A DNA stretch of 64,000 bases from Drosophila persimilis (taxonomy: Eukaryota; Arthropoda; Insecta; Diptera; Drosophilidae): the NCBI RefSeq assembly GCF_003286085.1, contig NW_020825288.1, positions 16,430,001-16,494,000 of the forward strand, read 5' to 3'. A model generated the notes under the pieces. The model saw nothing but the letters and a program-made list of their open reading frames with translations, did not search any database and had not been told where the DNA came from. Made by a program: the position numbers and the translations under genes. Below, piece by piece: positions 37,347 through 48,120 of this stretch (position 1 is the first letter of the stretch; every line of letters begins with the position of its first letter).

Positions 37347-39572
37347 CGGCTTTAATGAGGCCAGATGCTCTCGTCATAATGTGGTTTCTTGTGGTAATAA
37401 TGTTCTTTTGTAAGTTTGAGAATCGGCCTGCTAATAGAATTAATTGAGTATTTAGATGGTAGATACTTCTAGCCAAAAGTACCATCTTAGAAATAGAAAT
37501 CATAGAAATTCAACTGAACTTTGAATACTAAACAAGACTATACAAAAGACTATACGTAATTTGTTGTTGATTTCTTGGGAGCGACTTCGGCGCATCGCCA
37601 AAGACTGTGTGTTTGTTGTTGGAATTTTCCCACCGAAGAGTAAGTCCGGGAAAAGTGCGGGTAGTTGGGTAGTTTTTTGCTTTATGAAAGTCTTTTTTAA
37701 ACACACTCGTATCTTGAGTGCCTAAAAACAACAGTTGGTTTCCATTTTCTTGGTGCATGCCAAAGTTTTTATATCCCAATAAAATTATCTATAGATATGG
37801 ATAATTTCTGTGGCACATAAGCCGAAAATGTAGTTGGAAAGAAGTTCTTAAATTTTGAAAAGTGCAAGTTGCAATCCATCAAATAAAACCATCAAAACAG
37901 CAGTGCAGGCATTTCGATATCTGGTTTTCGCCCTCAGCCTTGTCTGGGTTGCCCGTTCCCGTTCCCCAACTAAATGTTCTGTCTTCCTTGCTCAGCCATA
38001 TTGTCAGCAATTACTCAACATTTCCCTCGTCAGAGGAGGACAGATCACACGACCAAGTGCTGGCTGCTCTCACACACAGAGCTCAGCACTCGACCTACAT
38101 CAAGTCCCAGTCCCAGTCGGAGACGGAGACGGAGAAGGAGATGCAGTCGGATCCCTAGACGGAGATGGAGTCAATGTTGGACTTCCAGTTCGACTTTAAC
38201 TGGCGCCGCGTTGCCAAAAGATGAAAAGTTGCCCTCGCGGCGGTTACAAACGACTCCGCTGCCCCTTTCCCATCGCGTCCCGTCCCGTTCCGTCCCGTCC
38301 CGTCCAGTTCCATCGCACTGCTGATTATGATAAATGCAAACAATTCAGCTTGGCACACAAATGCAATCAAAGGACTGCAATTTTACAACTTAGTTGTGAG
38401 AGGGAACAAACCAGTTAAGAGAGAGGGCCAGCGAGCGAAACCCAGAGAAGCTCTTCTCTCTTACGGATCGTGTCGCCCCCCAAGAGGCACAACTACTACT
38501 TGCAACATCCGCATCTCGGTTCCTGGCCAATGCATTCGTGTGCGTGTGTATCTATGCTACTTTGCTGCGGCTCTGCATGACCATGTTTGTGTGTGTGTGT
38601 GCGATAGAGATATAAAAGCTAAATTGGTAACTCATACTTAATTTGTTGGCGGCACCTTTGAACACGCTTCCAATTAGCTTACAGCCGACACCTCGGGCCG
38701 GGGACCCCGACTGGCGCTCGGGGACTCCGCCACTCTGCCACGTTTTGGGCCACAGGATAACACCAAATGGGAATGATGCAGCAGAAAAGAGTACCCATGG
38801 ACGAGCGAGGCGCACTGAGAGCAATTTGTTATTGCTTTATGTCCACTGATTTCTGTTTCATTCATCCAGAGATGTTGATCGTGATGCGGCATATTTCGAT
38901 CAAAGAATCCAAAAACAAGAAAATAAACACAATACTATGGACATTCACTTTCTGATTCATGAATGAAATTTTATGATTCCTTCCGCTGATCTCCCATGAA
39001 ACGTTAATGAAGTTGTAAATTATGAGAAGCAACATTAACATTTTCTTTCAAGAAGTTGGATCCGAAAGATAAAAAGTATCTTTGATGTTGATACAAATAA
39101 CTTGAAAACAAAACTTGGGATGATACAATTATGATGAAATTAGTTAAGTATTTACTCCAAAATGATGTACAAAATATTTCATATATTTTTAGCATTTCAT
39201 TTTTTGGTGTAAAATACAAAAGTTCTCTGCCAACAATCTTAAACTATTGGTATGTGGTTTTCTTTAACCGAAGCTGGTGAGAGATATTCAAGATTGATCA
39301 TTTCGACGATGCCATTCAATCATCCAAATAAATTTTTGCTGCTTATAGCTATTATTGCACTATTTCTAAAAACTCAAATATTCAGAACTCTTAACGAAAC
39401 TTGAACAATTTATAGAATTCCACTACGAATCCAAAACCTATCTACAATGCACTACAAAGAAAAGCCCTGCCCAAGTTTTATGAAAAATATATCATTAAAA
39501 CGTCTCAATGGAGGCCTCTTTTAATCATGATGATGGTAATGTTTTAAAGAGAGAACACAAGAACTTTTGTAA

Positions 39573-39611
39573 GATAGATGATAGATAGATAAATAGATAG
39601 ATAGATAGATG
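39573..39611. repeat. (GATA)n microsatellite
   Basis: About nine GATA units with two interruptions. GATA is also the core of GATA-factor sites (pannier acts in the heart lineage), but a microsatellite is the simpler reading. Confidence 0.85.
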
Positions 39612-40676
39612 GTAAGACATCCAGAATTATCGAATAACACCAATTTTCATAACTCAATGCCTTTTGGTTTTGGTCCCAAAAACACCCTCAAACAAAATCC
39701 GAAGTCCTCCCACAAATTGTTCCATTCCCATTCCGCTGGTTCTCCTTTCGATGCATAAATTTAAACGTGTATCAGCTTTTGGAACCGATATGGTAATCCC
39801 CAATCTGGTAGCGGTTAATTTTTATCACGATAAGATCACACACAAAGAACCGCCATATACCATCGCATCCCATCCAAGACCAATCAGCCACTTAGCCCCA
39901 TCTCGTACAGAACACACACGTAGGCGCCTCCAGCGTGAGGTTCAGTGTCCATCAACATCGTTGGATTTCGCCGGACTCGATCGCGGACAAAGTTCGATGG
40001 TATTTTTGTTGGTGCTCTGGCTCTGGCTCTGACTCTGGCTCTGGCTGTGGCTGTGGCTGTGGCCATTGGCCACTTAATTCGTTTGATGGCAATGCGTTGA
40101 CGCCAGTTCCAGTTGCTGTACCGCTCGATCGTCGTTTGGCTGACATTAAGCTTCATCAGACATTCAACTCGATGCTGAATTAGCATACAAATTACACACG
40201 AGCACTAGCACTCAAAAATGCTTTTGGGATTTTCGGTTTTTTTGGTTTCGGTTTTCTCCGGCAGCGGCAGCGGCACCGTCTCCGACTCTGACCACAACAA
40301 AAAGCCGACAAAATTCGCCCCAAACGCTTCCAAGTGGCAAACGGCTACCGATTTTATTATTGATAATGTTTTGATTTATCACAAAGATATACAAATTGCC
40401 ACTGCTTCGACTTCGACTTCGACTTCGACTTGGACAGCCAGTCCGACTCCGACTCCGATTCCGACCGCGGGTCCAGGCTGTACGATATCTTGCCCCAAGG
40501 CGCGGCACTTTTGTGTATCTTGTGGATAAACGCTGGGGTATTTCGTTTGAGACCATAATTTTGTATGCGGTAGCCCAAAGTTGTCTGTTGGTCGGTGTTG
40601 GTGTCATTTTCGGTTTTGCGGCTTCTCGGGCAGGGAACCCTTAAGTTGAGCGATCTCCGGGCTGGTCTTAATAGAT

Positions 40677-40702
40677 GGATCCGATTCGATGCGATCGGAT
40701 CC
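40677..40702. repeat. short inverted repeat around GGATCCGAT
   Basis: GGATCCGAT (40677-40685) and its exact complement ATCGGATCC (40694-40702) are separated by 8 bases. GATCCG-type words recur across the window (5043-5064, 7766-7782, 62230-62253). Confidence 0.6.
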
Positions 40703-41460
40703 GTGTGACACAAAGTGTTCGTTTAGCAAATTGTCTGCGACATTTTCGAGTCGTCTTTGTGGTCGAAATCTGCATAATGAGTTGGCCAAATGTTGACAGC
40801 TGTCCCAAGTGTCGAAGATGCCTGATGCCTGGATGATGATGAGGTGTGGGATCCAGGCGGGGATCGACTCAGCAACAGCAACAGCATCAGCGTCAGCCCG
40901 CAGTCATAAGCGGATTCGTCACAGATTCGTTTTTGGGTGCAGCTGAGGTTCGTGCTGAGGTTGACGTTGAGGTTGCAGTTGCAGTTGCAGTTGAAGTTGA
41001 AGTTGTGGCAGCAGGATCGCTGCAAGCTGACTTTAATTGGCGTGCATTTCGGTTCGCATTCGGATGGCAGGGCGGCCACAGACCACAGACCCTGATCCCA
41101 GGATTCATTCGGCGTTGATAGTTGACAACTGCCTGGCACAACTTCATCATCATCACCATCCTCATCCTCATCCTCAACGGCCACAGGAACAGGAACATGA
41201 ACATCGGTTTCGGGTTTGGGTTCGAGTTTGGGTACGGGGTTCGGGGTTTCGGAGCATCAGCAAAACAAAGGGCGACATTAATGCATCGCCAGCAGCAACC
41301 TCGTACCCGGCGAAGGGGCGTGACAAATTTGACAACAACAGCAATGACTTTATTACCAACTGACTTCCAGCTCTGGCTTCCTCCCTCCTCCCTCCCCCCT
41401 TCTCCGATCCCGCCACAATGACAATGTACTCAAATACGAGGGCCTGGGCACTGAAGAGCC

Positions 41461-41485
41461 GTCTCTCTCTCTCTCTCTCTCTCTC
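41461..41485. repeat. (CT)n microsatellite
   Basis: Twelve CT dinucleotides in a row; on the other strand this is a GAGA-type tract. Confidence 0.9.
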
Positions 41486-42021
41486 GCTCGCTCAGGACGA
41501 CCCCGGGGGAATTGGGCCTGACTGCCAGATGCAGATGTGTGGCTCTCAGTGAATTGTATTCACATATTCGAATGTTTGCAACAATAAATACTTTAGCTAT
41601 TTATGAGGTTTTAATGAACAGAGAGACTACGGCCGATCGCCATCTTGGGCGGACTAATGAAAGGATATAACCGCACAGGGGGAGAGGAGGACTGATATAT
41701 TTGGCTTATGAGTTTGCAGAATTAGAGGCGTGTCGAATGCTTCGAGTGGATATGAATACGAGTATGAGTGTCGGTGTGAATGTGAATACGGACAGGAAGA
41801 ACGGGTACGGGAGTGAGTATGGGATTGGGTATCGAGTGGATGGCTAGGGCTAGGGGCGCAAGCTAATTATGATTGACAGGGCGTGTCGCGTCTATTGAGG
41901 CGCCCAATTAAGAGTCATTTTGTAATTGATTTTGAATTCGAATGTGAACACGACTGCCAAAGGAGGCATTCAATTTAGAGCGGGCCAAACCCGAGCCACA
42001 TTCGAGTCAGTCAAGAGTCCA

Positions 42022-42035
42022 TCAAGTGTCAAGTG
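42022..42035 (+). promoter_or_regulatory. tandem Tinman/NK2-type sites
   Basis: TCAAGTGTCAAGTG is two exact, directly abutting copies of TCAAGTG, the Tinman/NK2 consensus. A near match, TCAAGAG, lies 11 bases upstream (42011-42017). Tinman acts upstream of ladybird in the heart lineage, so the site has a plausible reader. Occupancy is inference. Confidence 0.4.
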
Positions 42036-42313
42036 CAGAGGCATTAATCAAGCACAGTATCTCGGCCATCTTGCAACAGAATCGGTGGCAAGCGAAAAGG
42101 GAAACTACTATGCAAATTCCAAACGACATTGAAAGTGAAAATCTATAGGGAACGAAGGAAACAATCGGGGATGTGGCTGTGAGGAGTCCTTTTATCAGTT
42201 CTAGATAACATAAAGTATGGACTTAATCTGTTTATTGTAGTACTTTGTGAAAGGGGTTTCCCTTACCCAAACAGATTTTGACTCTGATGTGGTTCGAAAC
42301 CAAAGACATTTTC

Positions 42314-42333
42314 TTATAAGTTATAACTTATAA
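42314..42333. repeat. 20-bp perfect palindrome, AT-rich
   Basis: TTATAAGTTATAACTTATAA is identical to its reverse complement. It lies in an AT-rich block that may be a decayed mobile element. No flanking terminal repeats were identified. Confidence 0.8.
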
Positions 42334-42955
42334 CTGCTCAATGCCAGTCTTTGAAACCCGAAAAACATATAATACTAAAAACATAATATATTATTTTAAA
42401 AAGAGAGAAAACTTTTGTAATTAAATTCTATTAATAATATAATCATTGTTAAATCTTGTAATCATTCATATATGTAGATACCCAGATACATGCCGTATTA
42501 TATAGAATTTCGGTAATCTAAAGCCTCGAAATGTTTAAAGTACACAATTATACCCCGTTTTTGGAGAGGGTAAGGTAGGGGAGCCGACTATCGATTACGG
42601 TTGAGCAGTTACATCATTTCACTTAGCCTGCCCCCAGCACCCTGCCCGTCCATCGACAAAGGGCGCATTGCAGTTAAATAGACACTTGCATGCAAAATGC
42701 AGGAAAAGCGAGAAAAAGAAAAGAAAACGAGGACAAACGGCGAAGCGAAATTGAATAAAAAACTGACACTGACAAACAAATGAAGTGGGGAACGGACATG
42801 ATGTTGCAAGCGGAGCAGAGTTGCAATCAATTTGCTGTTGCACGCTGGGTGTGGAGGGATTGGGTTGGGTGGGGAAACGAAAATGTGTGCCACCAGGATG
42901 GAGGGGCAGGGACGGTGGGAAACTTGAATTTAAAGACGTTTCTTTTTTTTTGCAG

Positions 42956-43071
42956 CGAATTCATCAGCGGCACAAATGGATGAGGATGAGGAGAGCCAAC
43001 CAACGGTACCAGACTCCGACTCCGACTCTGACTCTGACTCTGAACTAGACATCATTATTGATGACAATTGA
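42956..43071 (+). other. candidate terminal exon encoding an acidic C-terminus
   Basis: A strong acceptor (T9 tract then GCAG, ending at 42955) is followed by two bases that complete a phase-1 codon and then 37 sense codons and a TGA (43069-43071). The peptide begins NSSAAQ, continues MDEDEES, has an Asp-Ser repeat from a GACTCC/GACTCT microsatellite, and ends SELDIIIDDN. Acidic ends of the form EEIDVDD close vertebrate Lbx proteins. The lbe exon 1 donor (32331) is phase 1 and would join in frame, skipping the homeodomain; the only phase-1 GT in lbe exon 2 (35341) is a weak donor. No AATAAA was seen between 43071 and the lbl ATG. It may be coincidence. Confidence 0.22.
43012..43044. repeat. 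(GACTCY)n microsatellite
   Basis: Five to six copies of GACTCC/GACTCT, giving the Asp-Ser run in the candidate exon at 42956-43071. Confidence 0.85.
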
Positions 43072-43182
43072 GTGGGCCAACAGCTAGGCGGCTGAATTGG
43101 GCCCAAAAGAGGGCCAGCGTCGTCAGCGTCAACGTCGGCAATTACGATAATTAACGCAGCCAGCCGCTTGGAAACCGAGTAA

Positions 43183-43765
43183 GAAAGAGACAGAGACAGA
43201 GCCACAGAGCCACAGAGCGAAGAAAGAGAGCGAGAGAGAGTGCGGTGCGGGCTGAGCGCGAGCGCATGTCAAATTGTACAAATTGATGACGTTCGCACGT
43301 TGACAGCGTCGCGTCGAGGGCGGGGTACGTGGGCTTTGATTGGTCCGCGTGCGTTCTCTTCGGTCGACTCTCTGGCTCTCTGGCACGCCTCCCTCTGGGC
43401 CAGAAAGACGCAGCTGCGGCCGTGACGTCATCGAGCGAGCAGGACAAACAAGTTTGGGCCCCCAAAAACCGGTCGGGAGAGCGAGAGACAGACAGCGCGA
43501 CAGCGAGAGGGAGGGAGCGAGTGTGTGGCCAGAAGAGAGCAGCTAACGACAGCCACAGAGAGCCCAGCCCGGCCGGCCACGAGCCATTTTCGTTGTTGGT
43601 GTTTGTGTTGCACGTTGTGCCGTGTTTCGTGTGTTGCTGCCGCTCGCCGCCACAACTCTGCGCGTTTTTGCCGACGCGTTTTCGGCCGCCTCCAAACAGT
43701 GAACAGAAGATCGGAAAATGTGCTAAACGCCCCCGCCCAAAGCGGATCCAAACAGAACCTGAACG
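43183..43765 (+). promoter_or_regulatory. lbl: GA-rich promoter region and 5' leader of lbl
   Basis: GAGAG-rich segments at about 43183-43240 and 43479-43520 resemble the lbe promoter region, as expected for a duplicated gene. A perfect CRE palindrome TGACGTCA lies at 43423-43430, with GATTGGTCC further upstream. No TATA box is obvious and the transcription start is not fixed. An in-frame TGA (43760-43762) directly precedes the ATG region, so the coding frame cannot extend upstream. Confidence 0.45.
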
Positions 43766-44528
43766 ATGCCCCAACGCACTCCGAGCCCCGACGGAATGAC
43801 CTCCCCGCGCTGCTGCAGTAGTCCGGCCATGTCCGAGATCTCCGTGGGATCGCCAAGCCCACCTCCGCCAGCCTCTACGATCCGGGCCCTCAACATGAAG
43901 CGCCTGCGACTCCTGCGCAGTCCCACACCCCTCCAGAACGGTCGCCTCAAGGCCAGTCAGCCCGGCGAAGGGGGGATCCGCATCAAGAGCTTCTCCATTG
44001 CGGACATCCTGGGACGGGCAGATGATGATAAGGATCGGAAGCCAGCCACGCCCAATCCAGTACCGGCTTCTACATCTTGTCCCGCTCCTGTTCCCGCTCC
44101 TGCCCATGCGGCCGCTCCAATGGTCCTCATCCATGAGCGTCTCCAGGCACCGGCTGCTGGTCAGCTGATCCATTGCCCAGCTCCGGGCGGACTCCATCCG
44201 TTCCTATCGCCCGCCCTGCTGCACAGCTACGAGCAGCGCCTCGCCTGGGACTACCAGCGCCAGCTGCAGGAGCACTTCCAGGCCCAGGCCCAGCTCCTCC
44301 GCCAGATGAGCATGAACCCCGCCATCATACCGTCCGAGGACGGCAGCTCGGAGCGCTCCCATCGATCCAGCAGCAGCAATGGCAGTACCGACTGCTGCAG
44401 CCCCAAGGAGAAGCCGTCGCCGCCAGAGGGGCCCCCCGACATGGGGCAGAAGAAGCCTGAACCTGGGGCAGACACACCACTGGACGCGTTGTTCCAGCTG
44501 TCCACCAAAAACTTTGACGAGGAGCAAG
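43766..44528 (+). CDS. lbl: ladybird late homeobox factor, first coding exon (partial gene)
   Basis: The exon encodes the first 254 residues plus one base; donor CAAG|GTGAGT is phase 1, exactly like lbe exon 1. Seen: MSEISVGSPSPPP near residue 22; eh1 Groucho motif SFSIADILG (75-83); Pro/Ala-rich linker; ALLHSYEQRL.WDYQRQLQEHFQAQAQLLRQM (about 150-182); IIPSEDGSSERS and TDCCSP; and [18 protein letters not shown] at the end (237-254). Each block matches lbe in order, but the long Ala tracts and His-rich part of lbe are missing, which explains the shorter exon. The ATG has A at -3 and an in-frame stop just upstream. The homeodomain exon lies beyond the right edge. With about 118 more residues the protein would be near the 372 aa I recall for D. 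melanogaster lbl. The product is predicted to be a DNA-binding repressor acting with Groucho in the same tissues as lbe. Confidence 0.94.
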
Positions 44529-45881
44529 GTGAGTGAATGCCTGCCTGCCTGGCTGATGCAACCGCAGACAAATTACATTACATTTTAATATAAACAAGAG
44601 CCCCTCCTGTACGGTACGGACAGACCCCAATGCCTATTCCATCATAACCATTAGCCTGGCCAGCGATTGATCAATTGTTGTCATTACGTCTTGATGAGAT
44701 TCTGCTTAAGGCGTAAAAACAGTAGTAAGGTCAGGCCGGCCGAGGTGGCTAAATCAATTTCAGGCATTACCGCACTGCCTGGCTGGCTGGCTGGCTGGCC
44801 ATCTCGGCATCCTCTTTGATTGCGATTGCCTTTCCCATGATGGCTCTGGCGCATGCGTATCGTTCGGCATAATTTGCTTAGCGGCGTTGATTTCTCGTTA
44901 AGCCGCGGACCCATCCATCCATCTACTCAGACCATCCATCAGCAGACAGCCCCATTTCGAAGCGAGCTTCGTGGGTCGCTACTGAAATTGAATTTACGCG
45001 CCGCACGTACAACAGGCAATTGGTTCGTGCCCCGCTCTGGATTGCCATTGCCACAGAGCAGAGGCAGCCGTCTAATCAGCTGATCGGTTGATCGGTTGAT
45101 CAACTGCTACTGGCATTGAGTGCACACTCCCAGCCAGAGATGATTATGATTATCGCACAGAGATGCAGCACTTAAGCGCCACAGTTTGCGAAAATATATT
45201 TTCCCAAGACATCGCAGGCATCCGGTCTCGAGGAGATCCTCTGTGTCGCCCATTCTTTTGCAATTGCAAATTGCGATATTGATCAAAAGCCGTAACCGGC
45301 CTGGCCTGGACCGTTGAGGGAATGATCTGAGGCACTTCCGTCTGGTAATTAGGAGCAACGACAGCCCAACCCCATTCTTTAGTGCTTCACAGTCCCCAAC
45401 ACACTCTCTGCTCTGCTCAGGCCTCATGACGATTGCCAGAAGATACGGCAAGGCTTTGCCAGGCAAAATAATTACAATGAAAATGGCTGAAAAGTTGTAT
45501 CCATTTGAACAATGGACCTGTCGTTAGGTCTCGTCAATTACATAGTGCCGACTGTGGGGCAAAAGAAACAGCACGTATCTGCAGATCCGAATGAGGTACA
45601 CTCTATACGAAAAATGAGGCATAACAGACTCAAAAGTCTGCAGCTTAATTGAGGAAAAGAGATCCCTGTTACCATTTCATGTGTCTCGCAATATTTCCTG
45701 GATTATTCGAGTATGTAAAGAAGTATCTTTTAGTGATGAAACCAAAGTAAATATGTTACAGATGCATGCAGAAGCAGTCCCCTTGGAAGGGTACCAATGT
45801 AATTGTAATGGGTTGAAAGGGAGGCATAGGCATGGCCATATACCTAAGGATGGTGATCAGCACGGGCTGCCGCTTCTGCTA

Positions 45882-45905
45882 CTGCTGCTGCTGCTGCTGC
45901 TGCTG
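45882..45905. repeat. (CTG)n microsatellite
   Basis: Eight CTG triplets. Confidence 0.9.
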
Positions 45906-46670
45906 GCTGATGAAACGCCAAGACAATTGGCAGAGACAGTCGCATTATTGAACGCACAAACGGCACAAAGTAGCAGGAAAGGCGGCGGATGCATCCCTAA
46001 TTACAATTTAATTACTGAAACTTTTCCCACTTGACAAAAGGCAGCGGCAATGGCAGCCAAAGACTGGGGCCCATCGGAGCATGAACCACAAAACGCACCA
46101 CACAGGCACACAGGCACACAGGCACACACATACTCGTACACGTCCATAGACAAAGCGAGAGATACAGCAACAACTACTTGTACAGCGGATACAATGATGA
46201 TGGCTGGCTCTTTGGGTTGACAGTTGATTTGACAGATAGTAGTGTAAACATTTTACAACATGCGGATCCGGGGTCGCGGGCTGGGGCGTGGTCTGGCCTG
46301 GTCTGGTCTGGCCATAGAGTCGAAACTAATTAGTTCAACTAGACGTATACTTAACTTGGAATGGGGGGGGTTACAAAGTCAAAATTGTAAATAAATGCGA
46401 GATTAGGCATAAATTATAATTATAATTGGAAATTGGAATGGGAAATATAAAGCTGGTCGTGTGCTAACTACCATGCAAATGGAACCCAACAGAAATCTGT
46501 TGTTAGAAGGCAATTTGCAGTCACGCCAAATCAAGCGATCCATAACCGGTCCATAAAAATCCTATGTCTAATATACATCGAATTTCTTTGGCTGGTGGTG
46601 ATGGCCTTTTGCCTTCCGCCTAACACGGCATTTAAAATAGCGTGCCATGATTCGGCCACGCCTCTATATA

Positions 46671-46690
46671 GTATCTGGTGCACCAGATAC
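46671..46690. repeat. 20-bp perfect palindrome with GGTGCACC core
   Basis: GTATCTGGTGCACCAGATAC equals its own reverse complement. Unlike the AT-rich palindrome at 42314, its composition is mixed, so it is less likely to arise by chance. Confidence 0.85.
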
Positions 46691-48002
46691 GAGTAGATTC
46701 TATCTGTCACATTAGTGACCACTTGGCCAGTGATTGTTGCTTAAATATTTGCCCAGGGATCTCGTCGGGTATTAAAAATCTGATCCGCAGATAAGACAAA
46801 TGGAATTGGTGTGTACCATCGGGAATCACGAACGCCTCAACACACTGATGTTTGGATAATTGAAAATGTTCTACACTGAATTGTGTATAGATTGTGTTGA
46901 TTATAAAGGGCAGAGATAGCTACCTATTATACGAGTAATTATCGGTTTGCTTTGGTCATGTTTGTGACTTATGATTGATACAACAGACAATTAAAACTTT
47001 GTGTTCCCTGAAGATTCCCTGAAGGATCAGTTTATATCAAAATTATCATAAATACCCTCTTCAAGAGCGTATTAATGTGTCGTTTTGTGTAATCCGTACT
47101 AGAAAAATCATCACAATTCTTGGGTAATATATTTACAAGTTTTTCTGTTGCAATTGCCATTTCATTCATTTTAAATGCTTCCCAGGAAAATCATTCAATA
47201 GATGAACACACTCAGCGAAGTCTGACTGAAACATAAATCAAGCACACAAAAAGAAATCCCGCCAAAGTGTAAAATAAAAGTTCATTTCAAATGATTAATA
47301 GCTGAACAGCACAGCACAGCGTTTCATTCGCTAATGACATTAAAAAAGCGCGAATGCTCAAGAATATTCATATAGATATGAGCCTACGAGTGTACCGATT
47401 AAATACTATATAGCGAGACTCGTTTGCCTCAATAAAATCGAGAAAATGACTTGGGGCACAAACTGTTCTCGCGGCATCTGCGGCATCTATGGGGGTTTCG
47501 TGTGGGGCAGGGTGGCGCAGGGCGCATAAAATATGCATGAAATATTGTGAAAATGCCTCGAAGCGGGGGTTCTGGGACAGCCGAAACAAGTTGACAAGCC
47601 CGGCGCTCGCATAAATTCTCTAATTAACGGTTGCGCCTCAAATAATTTATTAAAAATTATAATTTGCCATAGTAAAAGTGGCAGAGAAATATGAGTTGTG
47701 TTGAGTTGAGTTTGCGTGCCGACTATCCATAAAGAATTAGCATTAATATGAGCTCTCGGGAAAACTACAAAAACATAAACAGAAAAAAAATGAGTCTTGC
47801 GTGGCGTGGCGGCAGTTTTCGGTTGGCTTTCAAAAATGGATAACTGCCTGATTTGCTTTCACTGAACGGAGTCGTAGACGGAGCGTGAGAGGGAGAGGGA
47901 GAGGGAGCCCCGAGGGCTGCACACAACGAGAGTATAAGCACGGGTGGTCCATCACTGGGGACCCTCGGAGCAAATTGCATACCTCTCGGTCCGGTTGGAG
48001 TC

Positions 48003-48029
48003 AAGGCAAGGCAAGGCAAGGCAAGGCAA
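48003..48029. repeat. (AAGGC)n microsatellite
   Basis: Five copies of the pentamer AAGGC. Confidence 0.9.
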
Positions 48030-48089
48030 AAGAACAAGAACAACAAGTGACGCCTTGCTAAAAGGCCAACACTGGCACAAGCACACACA

Positions 48090-48120
48090 GATACAGACAC
48101 AGATACAGATACAGATACAG
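48090..48120. repeat. (GATACA)n microsatellite
   Basis: Five units of GATACA/GACACA. Confidence 0.85.

Larger units (their letters stand above)
35911..43182. other. lbe-lbl intergenic DNA
   Basis: About 7.3 kb between the two ladybird genes. No domain-bearing frame is seen. It holds many simple repeats, AT-rich blocks (37440-37860, 39000-39660, 42180-42560), Tinman-type TCAAGTG sites (36276-36282 and a tandem pair at 42022-42035), a 20-bp palindrome (42314-42333) and the acidic mini-exon candidate at 42956-43071. Confidence 0.6.

Noticed and set aside
43151-44197. 348-codon minus-strand frame over the lbl exon and leader
   Set aside because: Antisense shadow of lbl exon 1 extended through its GA-rich leader, which reads as Ser-Leu repeats.
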